From Gammaproteobacteria bacterium (lineage in GTDB: Bacteria > Pseudomonadota > Gammaproteobacteria > Poriferisulfidales > Poriferisulfidaceae): a DNA stretch of 5,557 bases. The DNA lies in assembly GCA_007571105.1 (NCBI GenBank), contig RKRZ01000025.1, positions 1 through 5,557 on the forward strand, written 5' to 3'. Shown here in pieces: positions 1-5,557 of the stretch. The number at the start of each line of letters is the position of its first letter. Positions within the stretch are counted from its first letter, which is position 1. Under the pieces are notes generated by a model. It saw nothing but the letters and a program-made list of their open reading frames with translations, did no database searches and was not told where the DNA came from. The position numbers were made by a program, and so were the translations under genes.

Positions 1-131
1 TGGTTGAGGTTGTGGAGGTCAACCGGCTCATAGCAGATCGCGGCATGAGCCTGGTATTGCTCCCGCCATGCCTGCCAGGCTTCGTTGTTATTCAGGTGCC
101 ACCAGTCGGGAGGCGAGGGGCGATCAGTCAA
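1..131 (-). CDS. Partial hypothetical protein, N-terminal part only
   Basis: I do not recognise this protein. It is the only minus-strand frame that stays open from the aminotransferase stop to the window edge; the other two frames meet stops within about a dozen codons. About 43 codons are visible. The frame encodes an aromatic-rich, hydrophilic stretch including DWWHLNNNEAWQAWREQY, followed by an Ala/His/Cys segment and a YEPVDLHNLN end. There is no signal peptide or membrane segment. Third codon positions are mostly G or C, as in the neighbours. The nearest plausible start is TTG at 131-129, which overlaps the end of the aminotransferase gene by 8 bases and would fit translational coupling. 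A GTG lies further upstream in the same frame. No strong ribosome binding site is visible. The frame could be open by chance over this length, so existence is moderately supported and function is unknown. Confidence 0.42.
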   Translation of the reverse strand, partial: MTDRPSPPDWWHLNNNEAWQAWREQYQAHAAICYEPVDLHNLN

Positions 132-1305
132 GAAGTCCGACCAGGCGTTCGATCCCTTCTTCCAACGTGGGCATGTCGGTTGCGAAGGAGACACGCACGT
201 GTCCGGGAGAGCCAAAAGGAGTCCCGGGCACGACGGTTAGACGCTGCGTCTCGAGCAGGAGATGCGCGAAATCAATATCGGTGGCGCAGCCCAGTTGTTC
301 CATGGCCCCGTCAACTTTCGGGAAGCAATAGAACGCGCCGTCTGGCCTGACGCAACTGATCCCCGGCAGGTCGTCCAATGCTTTGACGATGTAGTTTCGG
401 CGCTGCTCGAAGGCTACCACCATGTCGGGCACGGAAGATTGGTCTTCCAGCAATGCGGCGCAGGCGGCTGCTTGCGCGATGGAGGAGGGGTTGGAGGTGC
501 TCTGCGATTGGATGGTGTGCATGGCGTCAATGATCTCGGCAGGGCCTGCCGCGTAGCCGATGCGCCAGCCGGTCATGGCATAGGCTTTCGAGACGCCGTT
601 GATCAGAATGATGCGCGACCGCAGGTCCGGAGCCAGTTGGGCCATGTTGTGAAATGGCTTGCCATCAAAGCGGATCAGTTCATAGATGTCGTCAGACACC
701 AGCATTACATGAGGGTGCCCACGCAGCACTTCGGCGTAACTTTCCAGATCCTCCCGGCGCAACATGGCGCCGCAAGGGTTGGAGGGACTGTTGAGCAGGA
801 CAATGCGCGTCTCTGGCGTAATGGCTTGATCCAGTTGTTCGGCGCTCGGACGGAAGTGTTGCTCTTGCGTGGTTGGAATCAGGATCGGCTCGCCCGCAGT
901 CAGGCGCACCATGTCGGGGTAAGAAGCCCAGCAAGGGGCTGGCATCACAACATTGTCGCCCGGGCCGACCATGGCCTGGAAGCAGTTGTAAAGCGCCTGC
1001 TTGGCGCCGGCGCAGACCAGAATCTGGTTCTGCTCGAAATGTAGTTGATTGTCGCGCTGAAACTTGTGGGCAATGGCCGCGCACAATTCAGGAGTGCCGC
1101 CGACTGCAGTGTAGCGAGTCTGGCCGCCGCGAATTGCCTGGATGGCGGCATCACAGATAATGTCCGGGGTGCCGAAATCAGGCTCGCCGGCACTCCAGTC
1201 AATGATTTGCTGTCCCGCCGCCCGCAGACGGCGCGCGGCCGCGGAAACCTCCAGCGTTGCGGAGGGTTCACACCGATCAACACGGCTTGCGAATTTGTAT
1301 TTCAT
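124..1305 (-). CDS. PLP-dependent aminotransferase, class I subgroup I-beta (aspartate aminotransferase-like)
   Basis: This 393-residue protein has the length and motifs of the I-beta aspartate aminotransferases typified by the Thermus enzyme, which swap amino groups between aspartate (or related amino acids) and 2-oxoglutarate in the cytoplasm. Visible motifs are: SATLEV near residues 15-20; SAGEPDFGTP at 38-47; AGAKQALYN at 99-107, whose Lys102 matches the residue known in Thermus to bind the substrate's distal carboxylate; PCWASYP with Trp126; NSPSNPCGA with cofactor-ring Asn176; SDDIYE with Asp205 (pyridine nitrogen) and Tyr208; SKAYAMTGWRIGY with Schiff-base Lys240; and HVRVSFAT with alpha-carboxylate Arg371. 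Glu13 sits where Thermus has Lys12, so prephenate or dicarboxylate preference is uncertain. The ATG start is fixed by an in-frame TGA four codons upstream. It lacks a clear Shine-Dalgarno and is divergent from uvrB. The fold and chemistry are secure; the exact substrate is not. Confidence 0.95.
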   Translation of the reverse strand: MKYKFASRVDRCEPSATLEVSAAARRLRAAGQQIIDWSAGEPDFGTPDIICDAAIQAIRGGQTRYTAVGGTPELCAAIAHKFQRDNQLHFEQNQILVCAGAKQALYNCFQAMVGPGDNVVMPAPCWASYPDMVRLTAGEPILIPTTQEQHFRPSAEQLDQAITPETRIVLLNSPSNPCGAMLRREDLESYAEVLRGHPHVMLVSDDIYELIRFDGKPFHNMAQLAPDLRSRIILINGVSKAYAMTGWRIGYAAGPAEIIDAMHTIQSQSTSNPSSIAQAAACAALLEDQSSVPDMVVAFEQRRNYIVKALDDLPGISCVRPDGAFYCFPKVDGAMEQLGCATDIDFAHLLLETQRLTVVPGTPFGSPGHVRVSFATDMPTLEEGIERLVGLLD

Positions 1306-1348
1306 TGCGAGGCGTCAGGCGCGCATAGTGTACTCCACACACGCCCGT

Positions 1349-1354
1349 TATACT
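1349..1354 (+). promoter_or_regulatory. Candidate -10 box for uvrB (TATACT)
   Basis: TATACT differs from the sigma-70 consensus TATAAT at one base. It lies 29 bases before the uvrB ATG, so a transcript starting about seven bases downstream would have a leader of roughly 20-25 bases. At 17-base spacing the -35 position reads TAGTGT, which is poor, and there is no TGn extension. It may be a weak or activator-dependent promoter, or a chance match. Confidence 0.35.
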
Positions 1355-1381
1355 GATTGATTTTCTAGCATTCCTGATTGA
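1353..1381. repeat. Direct repeat CTGATTGA x2, 21-bp period, in uvrB leader
   Basis: CTGATTGA occurs at 1353-1360 and exactly again at 1374-1381. The copies are offset by 21 bases, which is about two turns of the DNA helix. The first copy overlaps the end of the candidate -10 box and the second ends two bases before the uvrB ATG. A 21-base period would put two bound protein subunits on the same DNA face, but coincidence or a small duplication is equally possible. Confidence 0.5.
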
Positions 1382-1383
1382 AG

Positions 1384-3402
1384 ATGTCCGACGCCTTTGC
1401 CATTCGTTCCGACTACTCGCCCGCGGGAGATCAGCCGCAGGCGATTGGCTCTTTGGTGGTGGGGCTGGAAGCCGGGCTGAGTCACCAGACATTGCTGGGC
1501 GTTACCGGTTCCGGCAAGACCTTCACGATGGCGCATGTCATCGAGCAAGTGCAGCGCCCGACTATTGTGCTCGCGCATAACAAGACGCTTGCCGCACAGT
1601 TGTACGGCGAAATGAAAGAGTTCTTTCCGAAGAATGCAGTGGAATACTTTGTTTCCTATTACGACTACTATCAGCCGGAAGCCTATGTGCCGGCTTCGGA
1701 CACGTATATCGAGAAAGACGCCTCGGTGAATGACCATATCGAGCAGATGCGCTTGTCTGCGACCAAGGCGCTGTTCGAACGTCCGGACACCATCATTGTT
1801 GCGACGGTCTCATCCATTTATGGCTTGGGCGACCCGAAGTCCTACCACCAAATGGTGCTGCATGTAAACCGCGGGGACCGAAGCGGGCAGCGGAAGATTT
1901 TGCGGCGTCTTGCGGAGTTGCAATACAGCCGCAATGAGACCGAACTGCGGCGTGGAACATTCCGCGCTCGCGGTGAGGTCATTGATGTGCACCCGGCGGA
2001 CTCTGACCGTGAGGCGGTGCGCATCGAATTGTTTGACGATGAGGTGGAGCGCCTGCGGGTGTTCGATCCGTTGACCGGAGACATCTTGCGCGACGTGCCA
2101 CGCTTGACCATCTATCCGAAAACGCATTACGTGACACCCGTGGAAGTGCTGGAGCGTGCCGTGGTTGCGATTCGCGCGGAGTTGGAAGAGCACTTGGAGT
2201 GCTTGCGTGCGGAGGATTGTCTGGTTGAAGCGCAGCGTTTGGAACAGCGCACCCGCTATGACCTGGAGATGATTGAAACCTTGGGCTACTGTGCTGGGAT
2301 CGAGAATTACTCCCGCTACCTGTCCGGACGCGAGCCTGGAGAGCCGCCGCCGTGCTTGCTGGATTATTTGCCCGGCGATGCGCTGATGTTCGTCGACGAA
2401 AGCCACGTGACTATTCCGCAGTTCGGCGGTATGTACCGCGGCGACTATTCACGCAAAAAGAACCTAGTTGACTACGGCTTTCGCTTGCCGTCGGCGTTGG
2501 ACAATCGGCCCTTGAAGTTTGAGGAGTTTGAAATTCTGGCGCCACAGATGATTTTTGTGTCGGCAACTCCCGGGCCGTACGAAGCAGATCATGCGGGACA
2601 GGTTGTCGAGCAGATTGTGCGCCCGACCGGGCTGGTGGATCCGGAAGTGGAAGTGCGTGATGTGGCGACTCAGGTTGATGACTTACTGTCAGAGATTCAA
2701 AAGACAGCGAAGGCAGGCGATCGAGTATTGGTGACGACGCTGACCAAACGAATGGCGGAAGATTTAACCGAGTATCTACGGGAGCATGGTGTGGCCGTTC
2801 GCTATTTGCATTCCGACATCGACACGGTGGAGCGCGTTGAAATTATTCAGGACTTGCGACGCGGTGAATTTGATGTACTGGTCGGGATCAATCTGTTGCG
2901 GGAGGGACTGGACATTCCGGAGGTAGCGTTGGTTGCCGTGCTGGATGCGGACAAGGAAGGCTTTCTGCGCTCGGAACGTTCGCTGATCCAGACCGTGGGG
3001 CGCGCGGCGCGGCATTTGCATGGGCGCGCGATCTTGTACGCCGAAGTGGTGACGGACTCCATGCGCCGGGCCATTGACGAGACACAAAGACGACGCAAGC
3101 GGCAGCAGACATTCAATGAGGAGCATGGCATCACGCCGCGCGGCATCAAAAAGAAAGTCGCCGACATTATGGAAGCGGCGCCAGTGCGTACGAAGGATCG
3201 CCGCAAAAAATCACGCGGTCGAATCGAAGAGGTGGGAGAGCTGTTGACTCCGGAAGAGGCCATCGCCAAAATCAAGAAACTGGAACAGCAAATGTATCGC
3301 CATGCACGGGACCTGGAGTTCGAGGAGGCGGCCCGATTGCGCGATCAGGCTCGCGCCATTCATGAGCGGACATTCAAGGTGCCAATCGATTTGGCAAGCT
3401 GA
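1384..3402 (+). CDS. uvrB: UvrABC system protein B (excinuclease ABC subunit B)
   Basis: UvrB is the damage-verifying, ATP-dependent helicase-like subunit of bacterial nucleotide excision repair. It receives the lesion from UvrA and then recruits UvrC for incision. The 672-residue product is close to E. coli UvrB (673) and aligns along its whole length. Visible elements are: Walker A GVTGSGKT at 39-46 (Lys45); HNKTLAAQLY at 65-74; the tyrosine-rich beta-hairpin YYDYYQPEAY at 92-101, which clamps a DNA strand; helicase motif II DESH at 338-341; motif III SATPG at 393-397; motif V GINLLREGLD at 501-510; motif VI QTVGRAAR at 536-543; and a C-terminal UVR domain around 630-660 (DLEFEEAARLRDQ), the UvrC/UvrA contact. 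I chose ATG at 1384 because MSDAF matches the E. coli N-terminus in register; the in-frame TTG two codons upstream adds only two residues. No strong ribosome binding site or LexA box precedes it. No key residue is missing. Confidence 0.99.
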   Translation: MSDAFAIRSDYSPAGDQPQAIGSLVVGLEAGLSHQTLLGVTGSGKTFTMAHVIEQVQRPTIVLAHNKTLAAQLYGEMKEFFPKNAVEYFVSYYDYYQPEAYVPASDTYIEKDASVNDHIEQMRLSATKALFERPDTIIVATVSSIYGLGDPKSYHQMVLHVNRGDRSGQRKILRRLAELQYSRNETELRRGTFRARGEVIDVHPADSDREAVRIELFDDEVERLRVFDPLTGDILRDVPRLTIYPKTHYVTPVEVLERAVVAIRAELEEHLECLRAEDCLVEAQRLEQRTRYDLEMIETLGYCAGIENYSRYLSGREPGEPPPCLLDYLPGDALMFVDESHVTIPQFGGMYRGDYSRKKNLVDYGFRLPSALDNRPLKFEEFEILAPQMIFVSATPGPYEADHAGQVVEQIVRPTGLVDPEVEVRDVATQVDDLLSEIQKTAKAGDRVLVTTLTKRMAEDLTEYLREHGVAVRYLHSDIDTVERVEIIQDLRRGEFDVLVGINLLREGLDIPEVALVAVLDADKEGFLRSERSLIQTVGRAARHLHGRAILYAEVVTDSMRRAIDETQRRRKRQQTFNEEHGITPRGIKKKVADIMEAAPVRTKDRRKKSRGRIEEVGELLTPEEAIAKIKKLEQQMYRHARDLEFEEAARLRDQARAIHERTFKVPIDLAS

Positions 3403-3418
3403 TCGATTTGGCGAGCTG
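3385..3418. repeat. 17-bp tandem duplication across the uvrB stop codon
   Basis: Two adjacent 17-base copies (3385-3401 and 3402-3418), reading ATCGATTTGGCRAGCTG, differ at one position (A in the first, G in the second). The first copy encodes the last residues of UvrB and, with the next base, its TGA stop. Either copy joined to the following A gives the same last codons and stop, so the duplication did not change the protein. The near identity suggests a fairly recent slippage or tandem duplication. Confidence 0.85.
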
Positions 3419-3430
3419 ATTTAGGGGGAT
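3403..3430. other. Convergent gap between uvrB and acuI with no visible terminator
   Basis: The two convergent genes end 28 bases apart. The gap holds the second copy of the 17-base duplication and then TTTAGGGGGATTTAG, in which GATTTAG is repeated directly (3418-3424 and 3428-3434, the latter running into the acuI stop). I see no stable GC-rich hairpin followed by a T run on either strand. The short inverted repeat GCCAA-TCGAT-TTGGC (3381-3395) has only a 5-bp stem and no T tract. Confidence 0.6.
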
Positions 3431-4432
3431 TTAGTCGTTGGCAATTCTGACCAAAGTTCGGCCGCTTGCCTGACCGTCCAGAAAGCTCTGAAAGGCATCA
3501 GAAACATTTTCTAAATCAATTGTTTGCGTAACAATAGTGTCAAGGTCTTCGGGCTGGATATTCTCGAATATCTGAGTCCAGGCGTCTCGGCGTTTGGGTG
3601 CGGGACAGTTGGCGGACGTGACTCCAAGGATACTGACGCCGCGAATGACAAAGGGGGCAATGGAGCCGGCAAATTCCATCCCCGTCGCCACGCCAATGCT
3701 GACCACAGCGCCCCAAGGTTGAGTGATTCGCGCCAGTGCCGGAAGTGCTGTGCCGCCGAGATTGTCAATAGCACCGGCGATTTGAGCGCTGGCCAGTCCT
3801 CCGCCATTGTGCTCTAGGCGGTCGGGCTCCCAGATTTCATCTGCACCGATTTGGCGCAGGCGTGCGTGCTCGGATTGTTTTTGGGTCATGGCAATGCAGG
3901 TGTAGCCCAGGCGATGGAGCAGAAGGATGCTGAGACTGCCGACCCCGCCGCTTGCGCCAGTCACCAGAATTGGCCCTCGGTCAGGAGTAACCTCGTTATT
4001 CTGCAGCCGCTGGATGCTGAGCATGGCCGTCAGCCCGGCGGTGCCCAGGATCATGGCAGCGCGAGGCGTGAAAGGTTCGGGAATAGGGATTACAAAATCC
4101 GCTGGCACGCACAGACGCTCGCAATAGCCACCGTCACGAGTCTCGGACAGTCCGCAACCCGTAACCAATGCAACTTGGCCGGGTTGGAGTTGAGGGTCTT
4201 CGCTCTGGACGATATGACCGGCCGCATCAATGCCGCCGATCAACGGCGAGCGACGCAGAATCGGAGCGGTCCCACTGCCGGCTAGGGCATCCTTGTAATT
4301 GATTGCTGAGTATTCGATCGCAAGCACGGTATCGTCTTCGCCCAACTCTTGCATGCCGACGTTCGTCAATTCGCATCGATGGTCCTGATCATCGTGATGA
4401 ATGCGCAGAGCGCGATGTTGCATTTCGCTCAT
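3431..4432 (-). CDS. acuI: AcuI/YhdH-family NADPH-dependent acrylyl-CoA reductase
   Basis: This is a medium-chain dehydrogenase/reductase of the YhdH/AcuI branch. Characterised members reduce acrylyl-CoA to propionyl-CoA with NADPH, detoxifying an electrophile formed in DMSP and 3-hydroxypropionate metabolism. From the ATG at 4432 it has 333 residues, against 324 in E. coli YhdH, and matches it throughout. Visible motifs are: SAINYKDAL at 42-50; PLIGGIDAAG at 63-72; ILGTAGLTAM at 128-137; the nucleotide-binding loop TGASGGVGS at 158-166; AIDNLGG at 221-227; and SGRTLVRI near the C-terminus. It lacks zinc-site cysteines of the alcohol dehydrogenase type. The reading frame stays open upstream to 4603, but that part lies inside purK and has no family similarity. 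The chosen ATG overlaps the purK TGA as ATGA, which indicates coupled translation. An alternative ATG three codons later is closer to the E. coli start. The family is certain; the physiological substrate is inferred. Confidence 0.93.
   Translation of the reverse strand: MSEMQHRALRIHHDDQDHRCELTNVGMQELGEDDTVLAIEYSAINYKDALAGSGTAPILRRSPLIGGIDAAGHIVQSEDPQLQPGQVALVTGCGLSETRDGGYCERLCVPADFVIPIPEPFTPRAAMILGTAGLTAMLSIQRLQNNEVTPDRGPILVTGASGGVGSLSILLLHRLGYTCIAMTQKQSEHARLRQIGADEIWEPDRLEHNGGGLASAQIAGAIDNLGGTALPALARITQPWGAVVSIGVATGMEFAGSIAPFVIRGVSILGVTSANCPAPKRRDAWTQIFENIQPEDLDTIVTQTIDLENVSDAFQSFLDGQASGRTLVRIAND
4429..4432 (-). promoter_or_regulatory. ATGA stop-start overlap of purK and acuI
   Basis: Read on the minus strand, ATG (4432-4430) starts acuI and TGA (4431-4429) ends purK, a 4-base overlap typical of translational coupling. 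The bases just upstream (CCCAGAGCCTCTCAC) hold no good Shine-Dalgarno, so acuI translation probably depends on ribosomes finishing purK. This argues for one transcript carrying both genes. Confidence 0.75.
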
Positions 4433-5557
4433 GTGAGAGGCTCTGGGTCTCGAAGAGATTGATAGAGTCGATCGGCGCGTTCGATCGCCGTATCGAGATT
4501 CGGATCCAGTACGCAGAAATGTCCCATCTTGCGGCCGGGTCGTGCTTCGATTTTGCCGTAGAGATGCAGCCGTGCGGTGGACTCTTCCAGAATCGGTGTC
4601 CAATCGGGTTCCTTACCTTTGTGCCAAAGATCTCCCAGCAAATTAATCATGACGACGGGGCTGTGCTGTTCCACGCTGCCGAGTTTCATGTCGCACAAGA
4701 CGTGGGCTTGTTGTTCGAACTGAGAGGTGGCACAGGCGTCAATGGTGTAATGCCCACTGTTATGTGGGCGGGGTGCCATCTCGTTGAAGTACAGGGATCC
4801 GTCTTCCGCAACAAAAAACTCAACCGCCAGAACCCCTTGATAATCAAGCGCTTCAGCAATATTGCAGGCGGAATTCTGGGCGCGTTTACGGATGGATTCA
4901 GAGACGTTCGCAGGCGCGGCCGAGCGGTGCAGAATGCCGTTTCGATGTTCGTTGTCGGCGACCGGATAGACGACGTGCTCCTGGCTGCTGCGTGCAACAA
5001 TGACGGAGACTTCTTGTTGCAGGGAAATTGTTTTTTCGAGTACGCAAGGAACCTGTCTAAAGTTGCTGAAAGCATCACGGGCTTCTGCGGCATTGGAGAT
5101 GGCGCATTGGCCCTTGCCGTCATAGCCCAGACTGTCCGTTTTGAGTAGACATGAGGGGCCGAGACGTTCAAGGGCTTCGGAGATTTGTGCAGCGTCTGTA
5201 ATGGAAACATGGGGGACGGGCGGAGATTCCGGGGCGTGTTGCTGTGCAAAGGCTTTCTCTTTGCTTCGGCTTTGTGAGATTTCCAGCGCTACAGCGCTGG
5301 GGCGAACCGGGATGCGGGATTGCAGATGTTCAATGCTGGAAGCAGGAGCGGATTCAAACTCAAAGCTGGCCGCGACGCACTGATCGGCGAGAGCATCCAA
5401 TGCGTGCGTGTCGTCGTAGTTCGCTGCGTGATGAACGTTGGCAAACTCCGCGGCCGGGCAGGTGTCTCCGGGCTGCAGCACGACAACAGAATGCCCCATC
5501 GCCTGTGCGGCCTGAGCAAACATGCGGCCGAGTTGGCCGCCTCCAATGATGCCGAGA
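4429..5557 (-). CDS. purK: 5-(carboxyamino)imidazole ribonucleotide synthase PurK, 5' end cut by window
   Basis: PurK is an ATP-grasp enzyme of de novo purine synthesis. It carboxylates AIR with ATP and bicarbonate to N5-CAIR, which PurE then converts to CAIR. The frame runs off the window edge: codons upstream of the ATG at 5523 read LGIIGGGQLGR, the hallmark N-terminal loop of the family, so that ATG is internal and the true start lies beyond 5557, probably within about a dozen codons. 375 residues are visible (E. coli has 355). In visible numbering, motifs are: GGGQLGRM at 5-12; ASFEFES at 63-69; LLKTDSLGYDGKGQ at 137-150, with ATP-site Lys139; EKTISLQQEVSVIVAR at 174-189; GVLAVEFF at 241-248, with metal ligand Glu246; FNEMAPRPHNSGH at 257-269, with Asn258/Glu259; TSQFEQ at 277-282; and GHFCVL near the end. 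It overlaps acuI by 4 bases. purE is expected just upstream, outside the window. Confidence 0.98.
   Translation of the reverse strand, partial: LGIIGGGQLGRMFAQAAQAMGHSVVVLQPGDTCPAAEFANVHHAANYDDTHALDALADQCVAASFEFESAPASSIEHLQSRIPVRPSAVALEISQSRSKEKAFAQQHAPESPPVPHVSITDAAQISEALERLGPSCLLKTDSLGYDGKGQCAISNAAEARDAFSNFRQVPCVLEKTISLQQEVSVIVARSSQEHVVYPVADNEHRNGILHRSAAPANVSESIRKRAQNSACNIAEALDYQGVLAVEFFVAEDGSLYFNEMAPRPHNSGHYTIDACATSQFEQQAHVLCDMKLGSVEQHSPVVMINLLGDLWHKGKEPDWTPILEESTARLHLYGKIEARPGRKMGHFCVLDPNLDTAIERADRLYQSLRDPEPLT

Larger units (their letters stand above)
1306..1383. promoter_or_regulatory. Divergent intergenic region between aminotransferase and uvrB
   Basis: These 78 bases must carry the start signals of two divergent genes. 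For uvrB there is a near-consensus -10 box (TATACT). For the aminotransferase the best minus-strand candidate is TACACT (reverse complement of 1327-1332), which matches the consensus at four of six bases and has no good -35 partner. No canonical enterobacterial LexA box (CTGT-N8-ACAG) is present. Neither start codon has a convincing Shine-Dalgarno. The promoter function is inferred from the gene arrangement. Confidence 0.6.

Noticed and set aside
262..1044. Long plus-strand open frame (260 codons) opposite the aminotransferase
   Set aside because: It is antisense to a gene with intact catalytic motifs and its translation shows no recognisable domain; such frames are common opposite GC-rich genes.
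1328..1340. Short inverted repeat GTGT-ACTCC-ACAC as an operator
   Set aside because: A 4-bp stem is too short to distinguish from chance.
1378..1383. TTG start for uvrB two codons before the ATG
   Set aside because: The ATG at 1384 aligns exactly with the E. coli UvrB N-terminus, and no better ribosome binding site favours the TTG.
3381..3395. GCCAA-TCGAT-TTGGC hairpin as a uvrB terminator
   Set aside because: It lies inside the coding region, the stem is only 5 bp and no T run follows.
4433..4603. 57-residue N-terminal extension of acuI
   Set aside because: It lies wholly inside purK in another frame, is rich in Arg/Ser/Thr without family similarity, and the ATGA overlap start matches the family length.
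4303..5148. Long plus-strand open frame (281 codons) opposite purK and the start of acuI
   Set aside because: It is antisense to purK, whose ATP-grasp motifs are unmistakable, and shows no domain of its own.
5521..5523. ATG at 5523 as the purK start
   Set aside because: The codons upstream encode the conserved GGGQLGR loop, so this methionine is internal and the gene continues past the window edge.

Overview
The window looks like ordinary chromosomal housekeeping DNA from a gammaproteobacterium of moderately high GC. The UvrB, PurK and AcuI/YhdH proteins resemble the E. coli proteins closely along their whole length, as far as I can compare from memory. A class I aminotransferase divergent from uvrB is an arrangement I recall from Pseudomonas. 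No mobile element, CRISPR array, tRNA or rRNA is visible, and I cannot name a genus.

Layout from left to right: (1) positions 1-131, minus strand, the probable N-terminal part of an unrecognised gene that leaves the window; (2) 124-1305, minus strand, a complete PLP-dependent subgroup I-beta aminotransferase whose stop overlaps the putative start of (1); (3) 1306-1383, a short divergent promoter region with a candidate -10 box and an 8-bp direct repeat; (4) 1384-3402, plus strand, complete uvrB; (5) 3403-3430, a 28-bp convergent gap next to a 17-bp near-perfect tandem duplication that spans the uvrB stop; (6) 3431-4432, minus strand, an AcuI/YhdH-type quinone-oxidoreductase-like protein; (7) 4429-5557, minus strand, purK, which lacks only its first few codons because the window ends there. 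The purK stop and acuI start share an ATGA.

Functionally, this is two minus-strand transcription units flanking uvrB. On the right, purK (de novo purine synthesis; purE would be expected just outside the window) is apparently translationally coupled to an acrylyl-CoA reductase-like enzyme. On the left, an amino-acid aminotransferase is followed by an overlapping unknown gene. uvrB is the only plus-strand gene and supplies the damage-verification helicase of nucleotide excision repair. I found no convincing undescribed system. The points most worth a second look are the purK-acuI overlap, a charge change at a substrate-binding position of the aminotransferase, the direct repeat in the uvrB leader, the tandem duplication at the uvrB stop, and the truncated tryptophan-rich reading frame at the left edge.
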